A stretch of DNA of 31,141 nt, taken from Ilumatobacteraceae bacterium. GTDB taxonomy: Bacteria > Actinomycetota > Acidimicrobiia > Acidimicrobiales > Ilumatobacteraceae. Positions 1 through 7,912 of the stretch are shown piece after piece (positions within the stretch are counted from its first letter, which is position 1; each line of letters starts with the position of its first letter). The DNA is taken from NCBI GenBank assembly GCA_025464045.1, contig JAODBQ010000287.1, positions 1 through 31,141 of the forward strand, written 5' to 3'. The notes under the pieces are model-generated. The model made no database searches and had not been told where the DNA came from. It saw only the letters and a program-made list of their open reading frames with translations. The position numbers and the translations under genes were made by a program.

Positions 1-735
1 CGGCTGCGCGACTACATCGAGATCATGCGCAAGATCTTCGAACGCGACGAACCGGTTTCGCACGAGGGCCGCGAGATCTCGCTCCCCTACAGCGGACCGG
101 GTTCCACCGGCTTGGGCAAGCCGCTGCGGTCGATCATCCACGGCGACCCGAAGCTGCCGATCTGGATGGGCTCCGGCAAGGAGGCGACGGTGCGCCTCAC
201 CGCCGAGCTGTGCGACGGGTGGTTGCCGATGCACTTCGTCCCCGGTCGCATGGAGGAGTTCCGGCCGTGGTTGGAGGAGGGCTTCGCCCGGGCGCGAGCC
301 GCCGGTCGGGACAAGGGCTGGCACAACTTCGAGATCCAGGCCCAGGTCGGTGTCCGCATCACCGACGACGTGGCCGGTGCACTGGCCGCGCAGAAGCCGG
401 GCATCGCGTTGTACGTCGGCGGCATGGGCGCTCGCGAGGTCAACTTCCACAACGAGCACATGCGCCGGATGGGCTACGCCGATGCCGCCGCGCGGATCCA
501 GGAGCTGTTCCTCGCCGGCAGCAAGGACGAGGCGATCGCCGCAGTGCCCGACGAGTACGTCGACGAGCGCTGCCTGGTCGGTCCGGCGTCGCGCATCCGC
601 GAGCGCTACGCGGCATGGGCGGACTCCGGGATCACCAGCCTCGGCCTGACGACGCGTCAGCCCCAGGCGCTCGAGGTGCTCGCCGAGTGCGCCCGCGCGC
701 ATCCCGCCCGCGGCGTCACCGCCGCCAGGACGTGA
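1..735 (+). CDS. LLM-class (probably F420-dependent) oxidoreductase, 3' part
   Basis: The reading frame is open from base 1 with no start codon that fits an N-terminus, so the 5' end lies outside the window and about 244 residues are seen. The protein reads as the C-terminal two thirds of a luciferase-like (bacterial luciferase / F420-dependent) TIM-barrel oxidoreductase: a LPIWMGSGKEATVRLTAE segment, then CDGWLPMHFVPGR, then a long helical stretch ending in GPASRIRERYAAWADSGIT, the usual closing pattern of this family. Members transfer hydride from F420H2 or FMNH2 to varied substrates; the substrate here cannot be told. It lies 146 bp upstream of the PaaX-type regulator of the benzoate genes, so a link to aromatic or other acyl catabolism is possible but unproven. 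The family is well supported, the cofactor is inferred. Confidence 0.85.
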   Translation, partial: RLRDYIEIMRKIFERDEPVSHEGREISLPYSGPGSTGLGKPLRSIIHGDPKLPIWMGSGKEATVRLTAELCDGWLPMHFVPGRMEEFRPWLEEGFARARAAGRDKGWHNFEIQAQVGVRITDDVAGALAAQKPGIALYVGGMGAREVNFHNEHMRRMGYADAAARIQELFLAGSKDEAIAAVPDEYVDERCLVGPASRIRERYAAWADSGITSLGLTTRQPQALEVLAECARAHPARGVTAART

Positions 736-869
736 TGACGCGGGGTTCTGTGCGACGGGCAACTGCGGCAACCGGGCCCGCGCCTGATCGACGCCGTGCG
801 GATGGAGGCGTCCACGGTGTGGCACGCGACCGTGCGCCGAGCTTCCCCGGCTGACCGGACCACGGGTGC

Positions 870-875
870 TACAAC
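870..875 (+). promoter_or_regulatory. Putative -10 element of a leaderless paaX transcript
   Basis: TACAAC lies six bases before the ATG at 882 and there is no Shine-Dalgarno sequence. This spacing would put transcription initiation at or next to the start codon. No convincing -35 element is visible. Confidence 0.4.
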
Positions 876-881
876 TCGGCG

Positions 882-1745
882 ATGGACGACCGCGCCCTGC
901 GCCCCCGCTCGGGCTCGAGCGCGAAAGCACTGCTGCTGACGATCCTCGGTGAGCTCGTGCTCCCCCACGGCGGCGGGGCGTGGACGTCGACGATCGTGCG
1001 CAGCCTGGCGTTGTTCGGCGTCGAGGAGCGCAACGCCCGCCAGGCCATCGCCCGCCTCGCCGATCGGGGCACGTTGCGCTCGGAGAAGCAGGGGCGTCGC
1101 GCGAGGTGGCACCTCACCCCGGGAGGCCGGCGTCTGCTCGTCGACGGCACGCAGCGGATCTACGAGCTCGGCACCGGTGAACATGCGTGGGACGGACGGT
1201 GGCTCGTCGTGTTGTGCTCGGTGTCCGAGGACCAACGCGCCAAGCGCCACCAGCTGCGGACGCAACTGGAGTTCGCCGGGTTCGGCTTCATCGCCCCCGG
1301 CATCGCTGTGTCGCCGCACCTCGACCGCGAGCCAGCGGCCAACGCGGTGCTGGCTGACCTCGGACTGTTGCCGGGGGCGCTGGTGTTCCGTGCGGAGGCG
1401 GGCGAGGTCGTCGATGCCGACGACGTCCTCGAGCGGGGATGGGACCTCGGTCTGCTCGCGGCGGAGTACGACGCGTTCGTCGCCGGGTTCGGCGAGCGGA
1501 CGCCGTCCACGGACGAAGCGTGCTTCGTCGACCTCGTCGAGCTCGTCCACGCATGGCGGCGGTTTCCCTTCCTCGATCCCGGGATCCCGCCCCAGCTGCT
1601 GCCGGACCGCTGGCCCGGCCATGGCGCGCACGAGCTGTTCTCGACCCGGCACGCCGCCGTGACGCCCGGCGCGGTGCGCTGGTACCTCGCAGCCGAGGCG
1701 AGCGCCGGCGCGTCCGAGGGCGTCGATCGTTCGACAACCTCTTGA
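882..1745 (+). CDS. paaX: PaaX-family transcriptional regulator
   Basis: A 287-residue protein with the layout of PaaX: an N-terminal winged-helix domain (about residues 12-85, with SAKALLLTILGELVLP, GVEERNARQAIARLADRG and a basic wing), then the PaaX central and C-terminal domains (WDGRWLVVLCSVSEDQR, later DPGIPPQLLPDRWPG). PaaX proteins are GntR-like repressors that classically control phenylacetate degradation and are released by phenylacetyl-CoA. Here the gene stands directly before boxC-boxB-benzoate-CoA ligase and its last codons carry their promoter, so it probably controls these genes. The inducer would then more likely be benzoyl-CoA, which is inference. The start is the ATG at 882, with a -10-like element just upstream and no ribosome binding site. 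The symbol names the family, not a proven phenylacetate role. Confidence 0.86.
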   Translation: MDDRALRPRSGSSAKALLLTILGELVLPHGGGAWTSTIVRSLALFGVEERNARQAIARLADRGTLRSEKQGRRARWHLTPGGRRLLVDGTQRIYELGTGEHAWDGRWLVVLCSVSEDQRAKRHQLRTQLEFAGFGFIAPGIAVSPHLDREPAANAVLADLGLLPGALVFRAEAGEVVDADDVLERGWDLGLLAAEYDAFVAGFGERTPSTDEACFVDLVELVHAWRRFPFLDPGIPPQLLPDRWPGHGAHELFSTRHAAVTPGAVRWYLAAEASAGASEGVDRSTTS

Positions 1746-1769
1746 CGGATGATCGACACGACGTAGAAT
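1722..1769 (+). promoter_or_regulatory. Promoter of the box operon, with flanking inverted repeat
   Basis: TTGACG (1742-1747) and TAGAAT (1764-1769) are separated by 16 bp, each one base off the sigma-70-type consensus. The -35 overlaps the paaX stop codon. Predicted initiation near 1776 leaves a leader of about 23 nt that carries GAGGGGAAG before the GTG start of boxC. GTCGATC (1722-1728) and GATCGAC (1751-1757) form an inverted repeat around the -35 and could be an operator for the PaaX protein; that part is speculative. Confidence 0.6.
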
Positions 1770-1798
1770 GACGAGGTCCGACGAGCTGAGGGGAAGCC

Positions 1799-3511
1799 GT
1801 GGAGGACGTGCAGATCGACGTCAGTCCAGACACCGAGCACGGCGTCGTCGCAGCGCCGCCAACGATCACGTTCGACGTCGACCCGTCCGCGTACCGGCAC
1901 TGGGCGCTGTCGATCGACGCGCCGATCGCGACCGTGACGATGCGAGTCACGCCCGACGCGGGGTTGCGCGACGACTACGAGCTCAAGCTGAACAGCTACG
2001 ACCTGTCGGTCGACATCGAGCTGCACGACATCGTCCAGCGGCTGCGGTTCGAGCACCCGGAGGTCCATGCCGTCGTCGTCACCGGCGGGATCGACAAGGT
2101 CTTCTGCGCGGGCGCCAACATCCAGATGCTCGCCGGTTCGACGCACGGTCACAAGGTCAACTTCTGCAAGTTCACCAACGAGACGCGCAACTCGATCGAG
2201 GACGCGACCGCCAACTCTGGCCAGGCGTGGATCGCCGCGGTGAACGGCACCGCGGCAGGCGGCGGCTACGAACTGGCGCTGGCCTGCGACGAGATCGTGC
2301 TGATCGATGACCGCGCCTCGGCGATCTCGCTGCCGGAGGTGCCGCTGCTCGCGGTGCTGCCGGGGACCGGCGGGTTGACGCGCTTGGTCGACAAGCGCTT
2401 CGTCCGCCGCGACATCGCCGACGTCTTCGCCACCCGGGCCGAAGGGGTGAAGGGCCAGCAGGCACTGGACTGGGGCCTGGTCGACGCGATCGCAACGCGA
2501 GGTCGGTTCGACGACGTCGTGCGCGAACGTGCGCTGGCCCGCGCCCAAGCCTCCCCGCGACCCGACGAGGCCGACGCCATCACGTTGGATCCACTCGACG
2601 TCCAACTCCGTGACGACGGGCTGCACTACCGATGGGTCGACGTCGAGATCGAGCGCAGCCTCGGCGCCGCGCACGTCACCGTGCACGGGCCCACGGGTGA
2701 ACCCGTGTCCACGCCGAACGAGCTGCTGGCCGCCGGTTCCGAGGCGTGGATCATCGCTACCGCGCGTCAGCTCGACGACGCGATGCTCCGGCTGCGGTTC
2801 AACGAGCCCGAGCTCGGCACGTGGGTGCTCCACACCCGAGGTGATGCCGATGGCGTGATCGCCGCCGAGCGACTGCTGCGCAGCCACGTCGACCACTGGC
2901 TCGTCAACGAGGTCGCACTGCTGTGGACGCGCACGCTCAAGCGGCTCGACCTGTCGTCACGCTCCATCGTCACGCTCGTCGAGCCGGGGAGCTGCTTCGC
3001 CGGCGTCCTCGCCGAGCTCGTCCTCGCCGCCGACCGTTCGTACATGCTCCACGGCGGGGATCCGGCGGGCGACTCGCCGCCGGCGACGATTCGCCTCAGC
3101 GAGACGAACGACGGGAGCTTCCCGATGTCGAACGGGTTGAGCCGCCTGGCCACCCGCTTCCTCGGCCACGACGATCGTCTCGACGATGCACGTCGTTGCA
3201 TCTGCAAGGACCTCCTCGCCGTCGAGGCCGAGTCGGCCGGGTTGGTGACGTTCACGCCGGACGACCTCGACTGGGACGACGACGTGCGGATCCTGCTGGA
3301 GGAGCGCAACAGCTTCTCGCCGGACGCGCTCACCGCGATGGAGGCCAACCACCGGTTCGCCGGGCCGGAGACGATGGAGACGAAGATCTTCGCCCGGCTC
3401 ACCGCCTGGCAGAACTGGGTGTTCCAGCGACCCAACGCCGTCGGACCGGACGGTGCGCTGCGCCGCTACGGCACCGGCTCGCGTCCCACCTACGACCGCG
3501 TCCGGATCTGA
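1799..3511 (+). CDS. boxC: 2,3-epoxybenzoyl-CoA dihydrolase / benzoyl-CoA-dihydrodiol lyase
   Basis: The 570-residue product matches BoxC in length and pattern: an enoyl-CoA hydratase (crotonase) fold with GGIDKVFCAGANIQMLAG (about residues 99-116) and an oxyanion-hole region AAVNGTAAGGGYELALACDE (about 144-163), then SLPEVPLLAVLPGTGGLTRL. The second half is a degenerate crotonase-like domain, as is usual in BoxC. The enzyme opens 2,3-epoxybenzoyl-CoA hydrolytically to 3,4-dehydroadipyl-CoA semialdehyde and formate in the aerobic box pathway. The GTG at 1799 is chosen because GAGGGGAAG lies just upstream and the 570-aa length fits the family. The gene is 53 bp after paaX and 28 bp before boxB, clearly one transcription unit with the latter. 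Confidence 0.93.
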   Translation: MEDVQIDVSPDTEHGVVAAPPTITFDVDPSAYRHWALSIDAPIATVTMRVTPDAGLRDDYELKLNSYDLSVDIELHDIVQRLRFEHPEVHAVVVTGGIDKVFCAGANIQMLAGSTHGHKVNFCKFTNETRNSIEDATANSGQAWIAAVNGTAAGGGYELALACDEIVLIDDRASAISLPEVPLLAVLPGTGGLTRLVDKRFVRRDIADVFATRAEGVKGQQALDWGLVDAIATRGRFDDVVRERALARAQASPRPDEADAITLDPLDVQLRDDGLHYRWVDVEIERSLGAAHVTVHGPTGEPVSTPNELLAAGSEAWIIATARQLDDAMLRLRFNEPELGTWVLHTRGDADGVIAAERLLRSHVDHWLVNEVALLWTRTLKRLDLSSRSIVTLVEPGSCFAGVLAELVLAADRSYMLHGGDPAGDSPPATIRLSETNDGSFPMSNGLSRLATRFLGHDDRLDDARRCICKDLLAVEAESAGLVTFTPDDLDWDDDVRILLEERNSFSPDALTAMEANHRFAGPETMETKIFARLTAWQNWVFQRPNAVGPDGALRRYGTGSRPTYDRVRI

Positions 3512-3539
3512 CGCCGGACGGACACCAGGAGGCCGAACC

Positions 3540-4949
3540 ATGACGATCGTCGACATCGACGCCAAGATCCCCAACAACGTCGGCCTCGCCGAGGATCGCC
3601 GGCTGCAACGTGCCCTCGAGTCGTGGCAGCCGAAGTTCATCGAGTGGTGGAAGGATCTCGGCCCCGTCGCCTTCCAGGACAACGAAGTGTATCTGCGGAC
3701 GGCGATCTCCGTGGGACAGGAGGGCTGGGCGAACTTCGGCCACGTGAAGATGCCGGACTACCGCTGGGGCATCTTCCTCGCCGATCCCGAGCCTGATCGA
3801 CGCATCGCGTTCGGCGACCACCTCGGCGCCCCGGCCTGGCAGGACGTTCCCGGCGAGTACCGCTCCGAGCTGCGCCGGCTGCTCGTCGTGCAGGGCGACA
3901 CGGAGCCGGCGTCGGTGGAGCAGCAACGCTCCCTGTGCCTCACTGCGCCGAGCATCTACGACTTGCGCAACCTGTTCCAGGTCAACGTCGAGGAGGGCCG
4001 TCACCTGTGGGCGATGGTGTACCTGCTGCACCGCTACTTCGGTCGGGACGGCCGTGACGAAGCCGACGAGATGCTCGAGCGCCACTCCGGTGACAGCGAC
4101 AAGCCGCGCATCCTCGGCGCGTTCAACGAACCGACGCCGGACTGGCTGTCGTTCTTCTTCTTCACCTACTTCACCGATCGCGACGGCAAGTACCAGCTGG
4201 CGTCGCTGCGCGAGAGCGCATTCGATCCGCTCTCGCGGACGTGCGACTTCATGCTCAAGGAGGAGGCCCACCACATGTTCGTCGGCGCGACGGGCATCGG
4301 CCGCGTCGTGCAGCGCACGGTGGACCTGATGCAGGTGCACGACACGGCCGACGTCGCGCCGTTCGGCGGGATCGACGTGGCGATGCTGCAGCGCTACCTC
4401 AACTTCCACTGCAGCGTCTCGCTCGACCTGTTCGGCGCGGAGACGTCGACGAACGCGGCGAACTACTACGCCGCGGGGTTGAAGGGTCGCTTCCAGGAGG
4501 AGCGCCGCACGGACGACCACCGCCTGCACGACGCGGTGCGCGAGGTGCCGACCGTGGCAGGTGGCGGGCTCACCACCCGCTCCGCGCCCGCGCTCGCGGC
4601 GTTGAACGAGACGCTGCGCGACGACTACATCGCCGATTGCCAGAAGGGCATCGACCGGTGGAACCGGACGCTGGCCGAGGTCGGGCTCGAACTGCGCCGC
4701 CCCCACGTCGGGTTCAACCGCGCCGTCGGTGCGTTCCGCGACCACCACGTCAGCCCCGACGGTCGGCTCGTCGACGACGCGACCTGGCAGGCGAGCGTCG
4801 ACGGTTGGCTACCGACAGCGGACGACCGGACGTACGTCGAGTCTCTGATGCACGCCGTCACCGCGCCGGGCAAGATGGCGGGGTGGCTGGCCGGTCCGTC
4901 GACCGGCGTCCACGCCAAGCCGGTGGACTACGAGTACGTGAGGATCTGA
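3540..4949 (+). CDS. boxB: Benzoyl-CoA 2,3-epoxidase, diiron oxygenase component
   Basis: The 469-residue product is BoxB, the diiron oxygenase that adds one oxygen atom to benzoyl-CoA to give the 2,3-epoxide. Two ExxH pairs typical of carboxylate-bridged diiron sites are present, EEGRH at residues 151-155 and EEAHH at 241-245, in a four-helix setting (NLFQVNVEEGRHLWAMVYLL; LKEEAHHMFVGATGIGR). Glu122 and Asp213 are likely further ligands, inferred from position. The ATG at 3540 is chosen over upstream in-frame codons because AGGAGG (3527-3532) precedes it by 7 nt and the protein then begins like a normal BoxB. The enzyme needs electrons from the reductase BoxA, which is not encoded in the window, so BoxA or another ferredoxin reductase must come from elsewhere. 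Confidence 0.94.
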   Translation: MTIVDIDAKIPNNVGLAEDRRLQRALESWQPKFIEWWKDLGPVAFQDNEVYLRTAISVGQEGWANFGHVKMPDYRWGIFLADPEPDRRIAFGDHLGAPAWQDVPGEYRSELRRLLVVQGDTEPASVEQQRSLCLTAPSIYDLRNLFQVNVEEGRHLWAMVYLLHRYFGRDGRDEADEMLERHSGDSDKPRILGAFNEPTPDWLSFFFFTYFTDRDGKYQLASLRESAFDPLSRTCDFMLKEEAHHMFVGATGIGRVVQRTVDLMQVHDTADVAPFGGIDVAMLQRYLNFHCSVSLDLFGAETSTNAANYYAAGLKGRFQEERRTDDHRLHDAVREVPTVAGGGLTTRSAPALAALNETLRDDYIADCQKGIDRWNRTLAEVGLELRRPHVGFNRAVGAFRDHHVSPDGRLVDDATWQASVDGWLPTADDRTYVESLMHAVTAPGKMAGWLAGPSTGVHAKPVDYEYVRI

Positions 4950-4985
4950 GAGCCACCGACCGTCTGCGTGTTCCTGGGGGGAACG

Positions 4986-6536
4986 ATGACGAGCTACAAC
5001 GCCGCTGCCTGGCTGGTCGACCGACACCTCGCCGCGGGGCGCGGCGACCGCACCGCGTTCCGCGTCGAAGGCGTCTCGACCGACTATGCCGCGCTGCAGC
5101 GGGCGGTGTTCCGGGTCCAGCGCGCGCTGCGCGCGCTGGACGTGCGACGCGGCGAGCGGGTGGCGTTGGTGCTCGATGACGAGCTCGCGTTCCCGGCCTG
5201 GTTCCTCGGTGCGCTGCGGTCCGGTGTCGTGCCGGTGCCGTTGTCGACGATGCTGACGCAGGCCGAGGTCGCCGCCATCGTGGCCGACGCGGGAGCGGGC
5301 GTCGCCGTGCTGTCGCAGGGCTACGCCGGCTACGTCGACGCGCTCGCCGCAGCCGACCCCGATCTGCGCCACGCCGTCATCGCCGGCGAGCCGGTCGGCG
5401 CCGGAGGCGCGGCGCCGGTGGCAACGCACCGTTGGTCGTCGTTCACCGATGCGGACGAGTCACCCGTGGCCGCGACGAACCCCGACTCGCCCGCGTTCTG
5501 GCTGTACAGCTCGGGCACGACCGGCGTGCCGAAGGGCGTGATGCACCGCCACGCCAGCCCGCAGGCGACCGCCGACACCTACGCGCGCGAGATCCTGGCC
5601 ATCGGGCCGGACGACCGCTGCCTCTCGGTGGCCAAGCTGTTCTTCGCGTACGGCCTCGGCAACTCGCTGACGTTCCCGCTGGCGACCGGCGCCTGCGGCA
5701 TCCTCAACCCGCGGCCGCCGACACCTGCCGACGTCGGCGCGCTCGTCCGCGAGGAGCAGCCGACGCTGTTCTTCGCCAGCCCGGGCTTCGTCGCCGGTCT
5801 GCTCGACGCGGACATCCCCGACTCGACGTTCGCGTCGGTCCGCGCGACCGTGACTGCCGGGGAGGCGCTGCCCGCCGATCTCCAGCGTCGGTTCTCGGCG
5901 CGCTTCGGGCACCCCGTGCTCGACGGGATCGGCACGACGGAGGCGTTGCACATCTTCGTCTCCAACCGCATCGGCGAGGAGCGGCCCGGCACCAGCGGCA
6001 AGCCGGTGCCGGGTTACGAGGCGCGGCTCGTCGACGACGTCGGCGACCTCGTCGCGACGGCGGAAACGCCGGGCTACCTCCAGGTGCGCGGGCCGTCCCT
6101 GGCGACGGGCTACTGGAGCCGTGACACCGCGACGCGCGCCGCGTTCCAGGGCGAGTGGCTCGCCACCGGCGACGTGTACACCCGCTCCGAGGACGGTTTC
6201 TGGACCTTCCTCGGCCGCAACAGCGACATGATCAAGGCGGGCGGGATCTGGGTCTCGCCCGCCGAGGTCGAGTCGGTGCTGATCGAGCACCCCGATGTCC
6301 TCGAGGCCGCGGTCGTCGGATCCCGCGACGGCGCAGGCCTGGAGACCACCGTTGCGTTCGTCGTCGCTCGGCAGGGTCGCGAGATCGACGTGGCCGCGCT
6401 CGACGCACACTGCCGTTCCCGGATGGCGGCGTTCAAGCGGCCCCGCGAGGTCCACGTCGTCGTCGAGCTGCCGAAGACGGCCACCGGCAAGATCCAGCGG
6501 TTCGCGCTTCGCAACCGGCTCGCCCCGGCGTCGTGA
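4986..6536 (+). CDS. bclA: Benzoate-CoA ligase family protein
   Basis: A 516-residue acyl-adenylate-forming enzyme. The AMP-binding loop YSSGTTGVPKGVMHRH is at about residues 174-189. KLFFAYGLGNSLTFPLATGA is the signature of benzoate-CoA ligases. The A8-type segment YWSRDTATRAAFQGEWLATG and the C-terminal catalytic lysine in KTATGKIQRFALRNRL (about residue 502) are intact. It activates benzoate (or a substituted benzoate) with ATP and CoA, supplying BoxB. The ATG at 4986 follows a GGGGGGAAC stretch and gives the usual N-terminus; a GTG 18 bp upstream is possible but has no binding site. The gene starts 36 bp after boxB, and its stop overlaps the start of the next gene by 4 nt. Exact substrate range is not visible in the sequence. 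Confidence 0.92.
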   Translation: MTSYNAAAWLVDRHLAAGRGDRTAFRVEGVSTDYAALQRAVFRVQRALRALDVRRGERVALVLDDELAFPAWFLGALRSGVVPVPLSTMLTQAEVAAIVADAGAGVAVLSQGYAGYVDALAAADPDLRHAVIAGEPVGAGGAAPVATHRWSSFTDADESPVAATNPDSPAFWLYSSGTTGVPKGVMHRHASPQATADTYAREILAIGPDDRCLSVAKLFFAYGLGNSLTFPLATGACGILNPRPPTPADVGALVREEQPTLFFASPGFVAGLLDADIPDSTFASVRATVTAGEALPADLQRRFSARFGHPVLDGIGTTEALHIFVSNRIGEERPGTSGKPVPGYEARLVDDVGDLVATAETPGYLQVRGPSLATGYWSRDTATRAAFQGEWLATGDVYTRSEDGFWTFLGRNSDMIKAGGIWVSPAEVESVLIEHPDVLEAAVVGSRDGAGLETTVAFVVARQGREIDVAALDAHCRSRMAAFKRPREVHVVVELPKTATGKIQRFALRNRLAPAS

Positions 6537-7330
6537 CGTTCGACGCGACGACGACGACCGTCGAGGTCGACGGCGTCGGGCTGGACACGCTCGTGCTCCC
6601 GGCCGGCGACGCGCACGTCGGGCCGCCGCTCGTGCTGCTGCACGACGGCCTCGGGAGCGTCGGGCTGTGGCGCGGCTTCCCGGCCGCGCTCCACACCGCC
6701 CTCGGCGAGCCGAAGGTGGTCGTGTACTCGCGCGCCGGCTACGGCCACAGCGGTCCTGCACCGCTGCCGCGACCCGTCACCTACATGCACCACGAGGCCG
6801 ACGTGGTGCTGGCGGAGATGTTGAGGAAGCTCGGCATCGAGCGTCCCGTGCTCGTCGGGCACAGCGATGGCGCCTCGATCGCACTGCTGCACGCCGGCGC
6901 CGGGCACGACGTGGCCGGACTGGTGCTGCTCGCACCGCACGTCGTCGTCGAGGACATGACCATCGCGTCCATCGACGCCGCGCGAGCCGCCTACGTCACG
7001 ACCGATCTGCGAGCTCGCCTCGGCCGGCACCACGACGACGTCGACCGCACGTTCCGTGGCTGGAACGACGTCTGGCTCTCGCCGGCGTTCCGTTCGTGGA
7101 ACATCGAGGACCGTCTGGCCGCGATCGAGTGCCCGGTGCTGCTCGTCCAGGGCGACGAGGACCCATACGGCTCGCTCGAGCAGCTCGACCGGATCGAGTC
7201 CGGCGCGTGCGGCCCCGTCACGCGACTCGTGGTGTCGGGCGTCGGCCATGCGCCCCACCTCGAGGCCGCCGAGGTCACCGTCGCCGCGACCGCCGCGTTC
7301 GTCGGTGCGCTCTCGCCAGGCCCTTGTTAG
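6533..7330 (+). CDS. Alpha/beta-fold hydrolase of the box operon
   Basis: A 265-residue alpha/beta hydrolase. The frame runs open far upstream, inside the ligase gene, but the GTG at 6533 that overlaps the ligase stop (GTGA) gives a normal N-terminus. The core motifs are all there: LVLLHDGLGSVGLWRGFP for the oxyanion region, nucleophile elbow GHSDGAS with Ser111, acid Asp208 in VQGDEDP and base His239 in GVGHAPH. Overlap with the benzoate-CoA ligase implies translational coupling and a role in the same pathway, for example hydrolysis of a thioester, lactone or benzoate ester precursor. The sequence does not say which. It might feed benzoate in from an ester, or relieve a stalled CoA intermediate. 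Confidence 0.85.
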   Translation: MTFDATTTTVEVDGVGLDTLVLPAGDAHVGPPLVLLHDGLGSVGLWRGFPAALHTALGEPKVVVYSRAGYGHSGPAPLPRPVTYMHHEADVVLAEMLRKLGIERPVLVGHSDGASIALLHAGAGHDVAGLVLLAPHVVVEDMTIASIDAARAAYVTTDLRARLGRHHDDVDRTFRGWNDVWLSPAFRSWNIEDRLAAIECPVLLVQGDEDPYGSLEQLDRIESGACGPVTRLVVSGVGHAPHLEAAEVTVAATAAFVGALSPGPC

Positions 7331-7360
7331 ATTTTGGCGAACCGAGATGGGAGGACCGGG

Positions 7361-7903
7361 GTGCCCGACACGATGCGCAAGACCGCAGTTGCCCGCCTGC
7401 ACCACAACGCTTGGGTCACCCGTGATCAGGAAGCGACCAGACGGTTCTACGAGGACCTCATCGGGTTGCCGCTCGTGGCCACGTGGAGCGAGACCGACGA
7501 GTTGTTCGGCGCGGAACGCGTCTACTGCCACACGTTCTTCGGTCTCGCCGACGGCAGCGCGCTGGCGTTCTTCCAGTTCGCCGATCCCCAGGACCAGGAC
7601 CTGTTCGGCCCGCCGATGCCGGAGTCGCCGTTCTCGCACATCGCGTTGAAGGTCGACAACGACACCCAGGACGACGTGGCCAAGCGCCTGGCCGACGCCG
7701 GCTACCGGGAACCGGCCACCTTCATCCTCGACCACGGCTACTGCCGGTCCTTGTACGTGCGCGATCCCAACGGCCTGCTGATCGAGCTGACCGCCGATCA
7801 TGCCGACGCGCGGACGATCTCCGCCACCCGCGCGACCACGGCTCACCAGGACCTCACGAACTGGTTGAACGGTGACCACACCAGCAACAACACGTATCGC
7901 TGA
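7361..7903 (+). CDS. VOC-family (glyoxalase / extradiol dioxygenase-type) protein
   Basis: A 180-residue VOC-fold protein with paired beta-alpha-beta-beta-beta modules: LHHNAWVTRDQEATRRFYED at the N-terminus, SPFSHIALKVDND in the middle and YVRDPNGLLIELTAD near the end. His14 or His15, His93 and Glu142 could form the family's metal site. Members include extradiol dioxygenases, glyoxalases, epimerases and resistance proteins; none can be singled out. The GTG at 7361 is chosen because GGGAGG (7349-7354) precedes it by 6 nt; an in-frame TTG at 7334 has no binding site. The gene begins 30 bp after the hydrolase stop, so it is probably in the box transcription unit. A weak -10-like TAGATT (7328-7333) might give it an extra promoter. 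Confidence 0.85.
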   Translation: MPDTMRKTAVARLHHNAWVTRDQEATRRFYEDLIGLPLVATWSETDELFGAERVYCHTFFGLADGSALAFFQFADPQDQDLFGPPMPESPFSHIALKVDNDTQDDVAKRLADAGYREPATFILDHGYCRSLYVRDPNGLLIELTADHADARTISATRATTAHQDLTNWLNGDHTSNNTYR

Positions 7904-7912
7904 CCACCGCTG

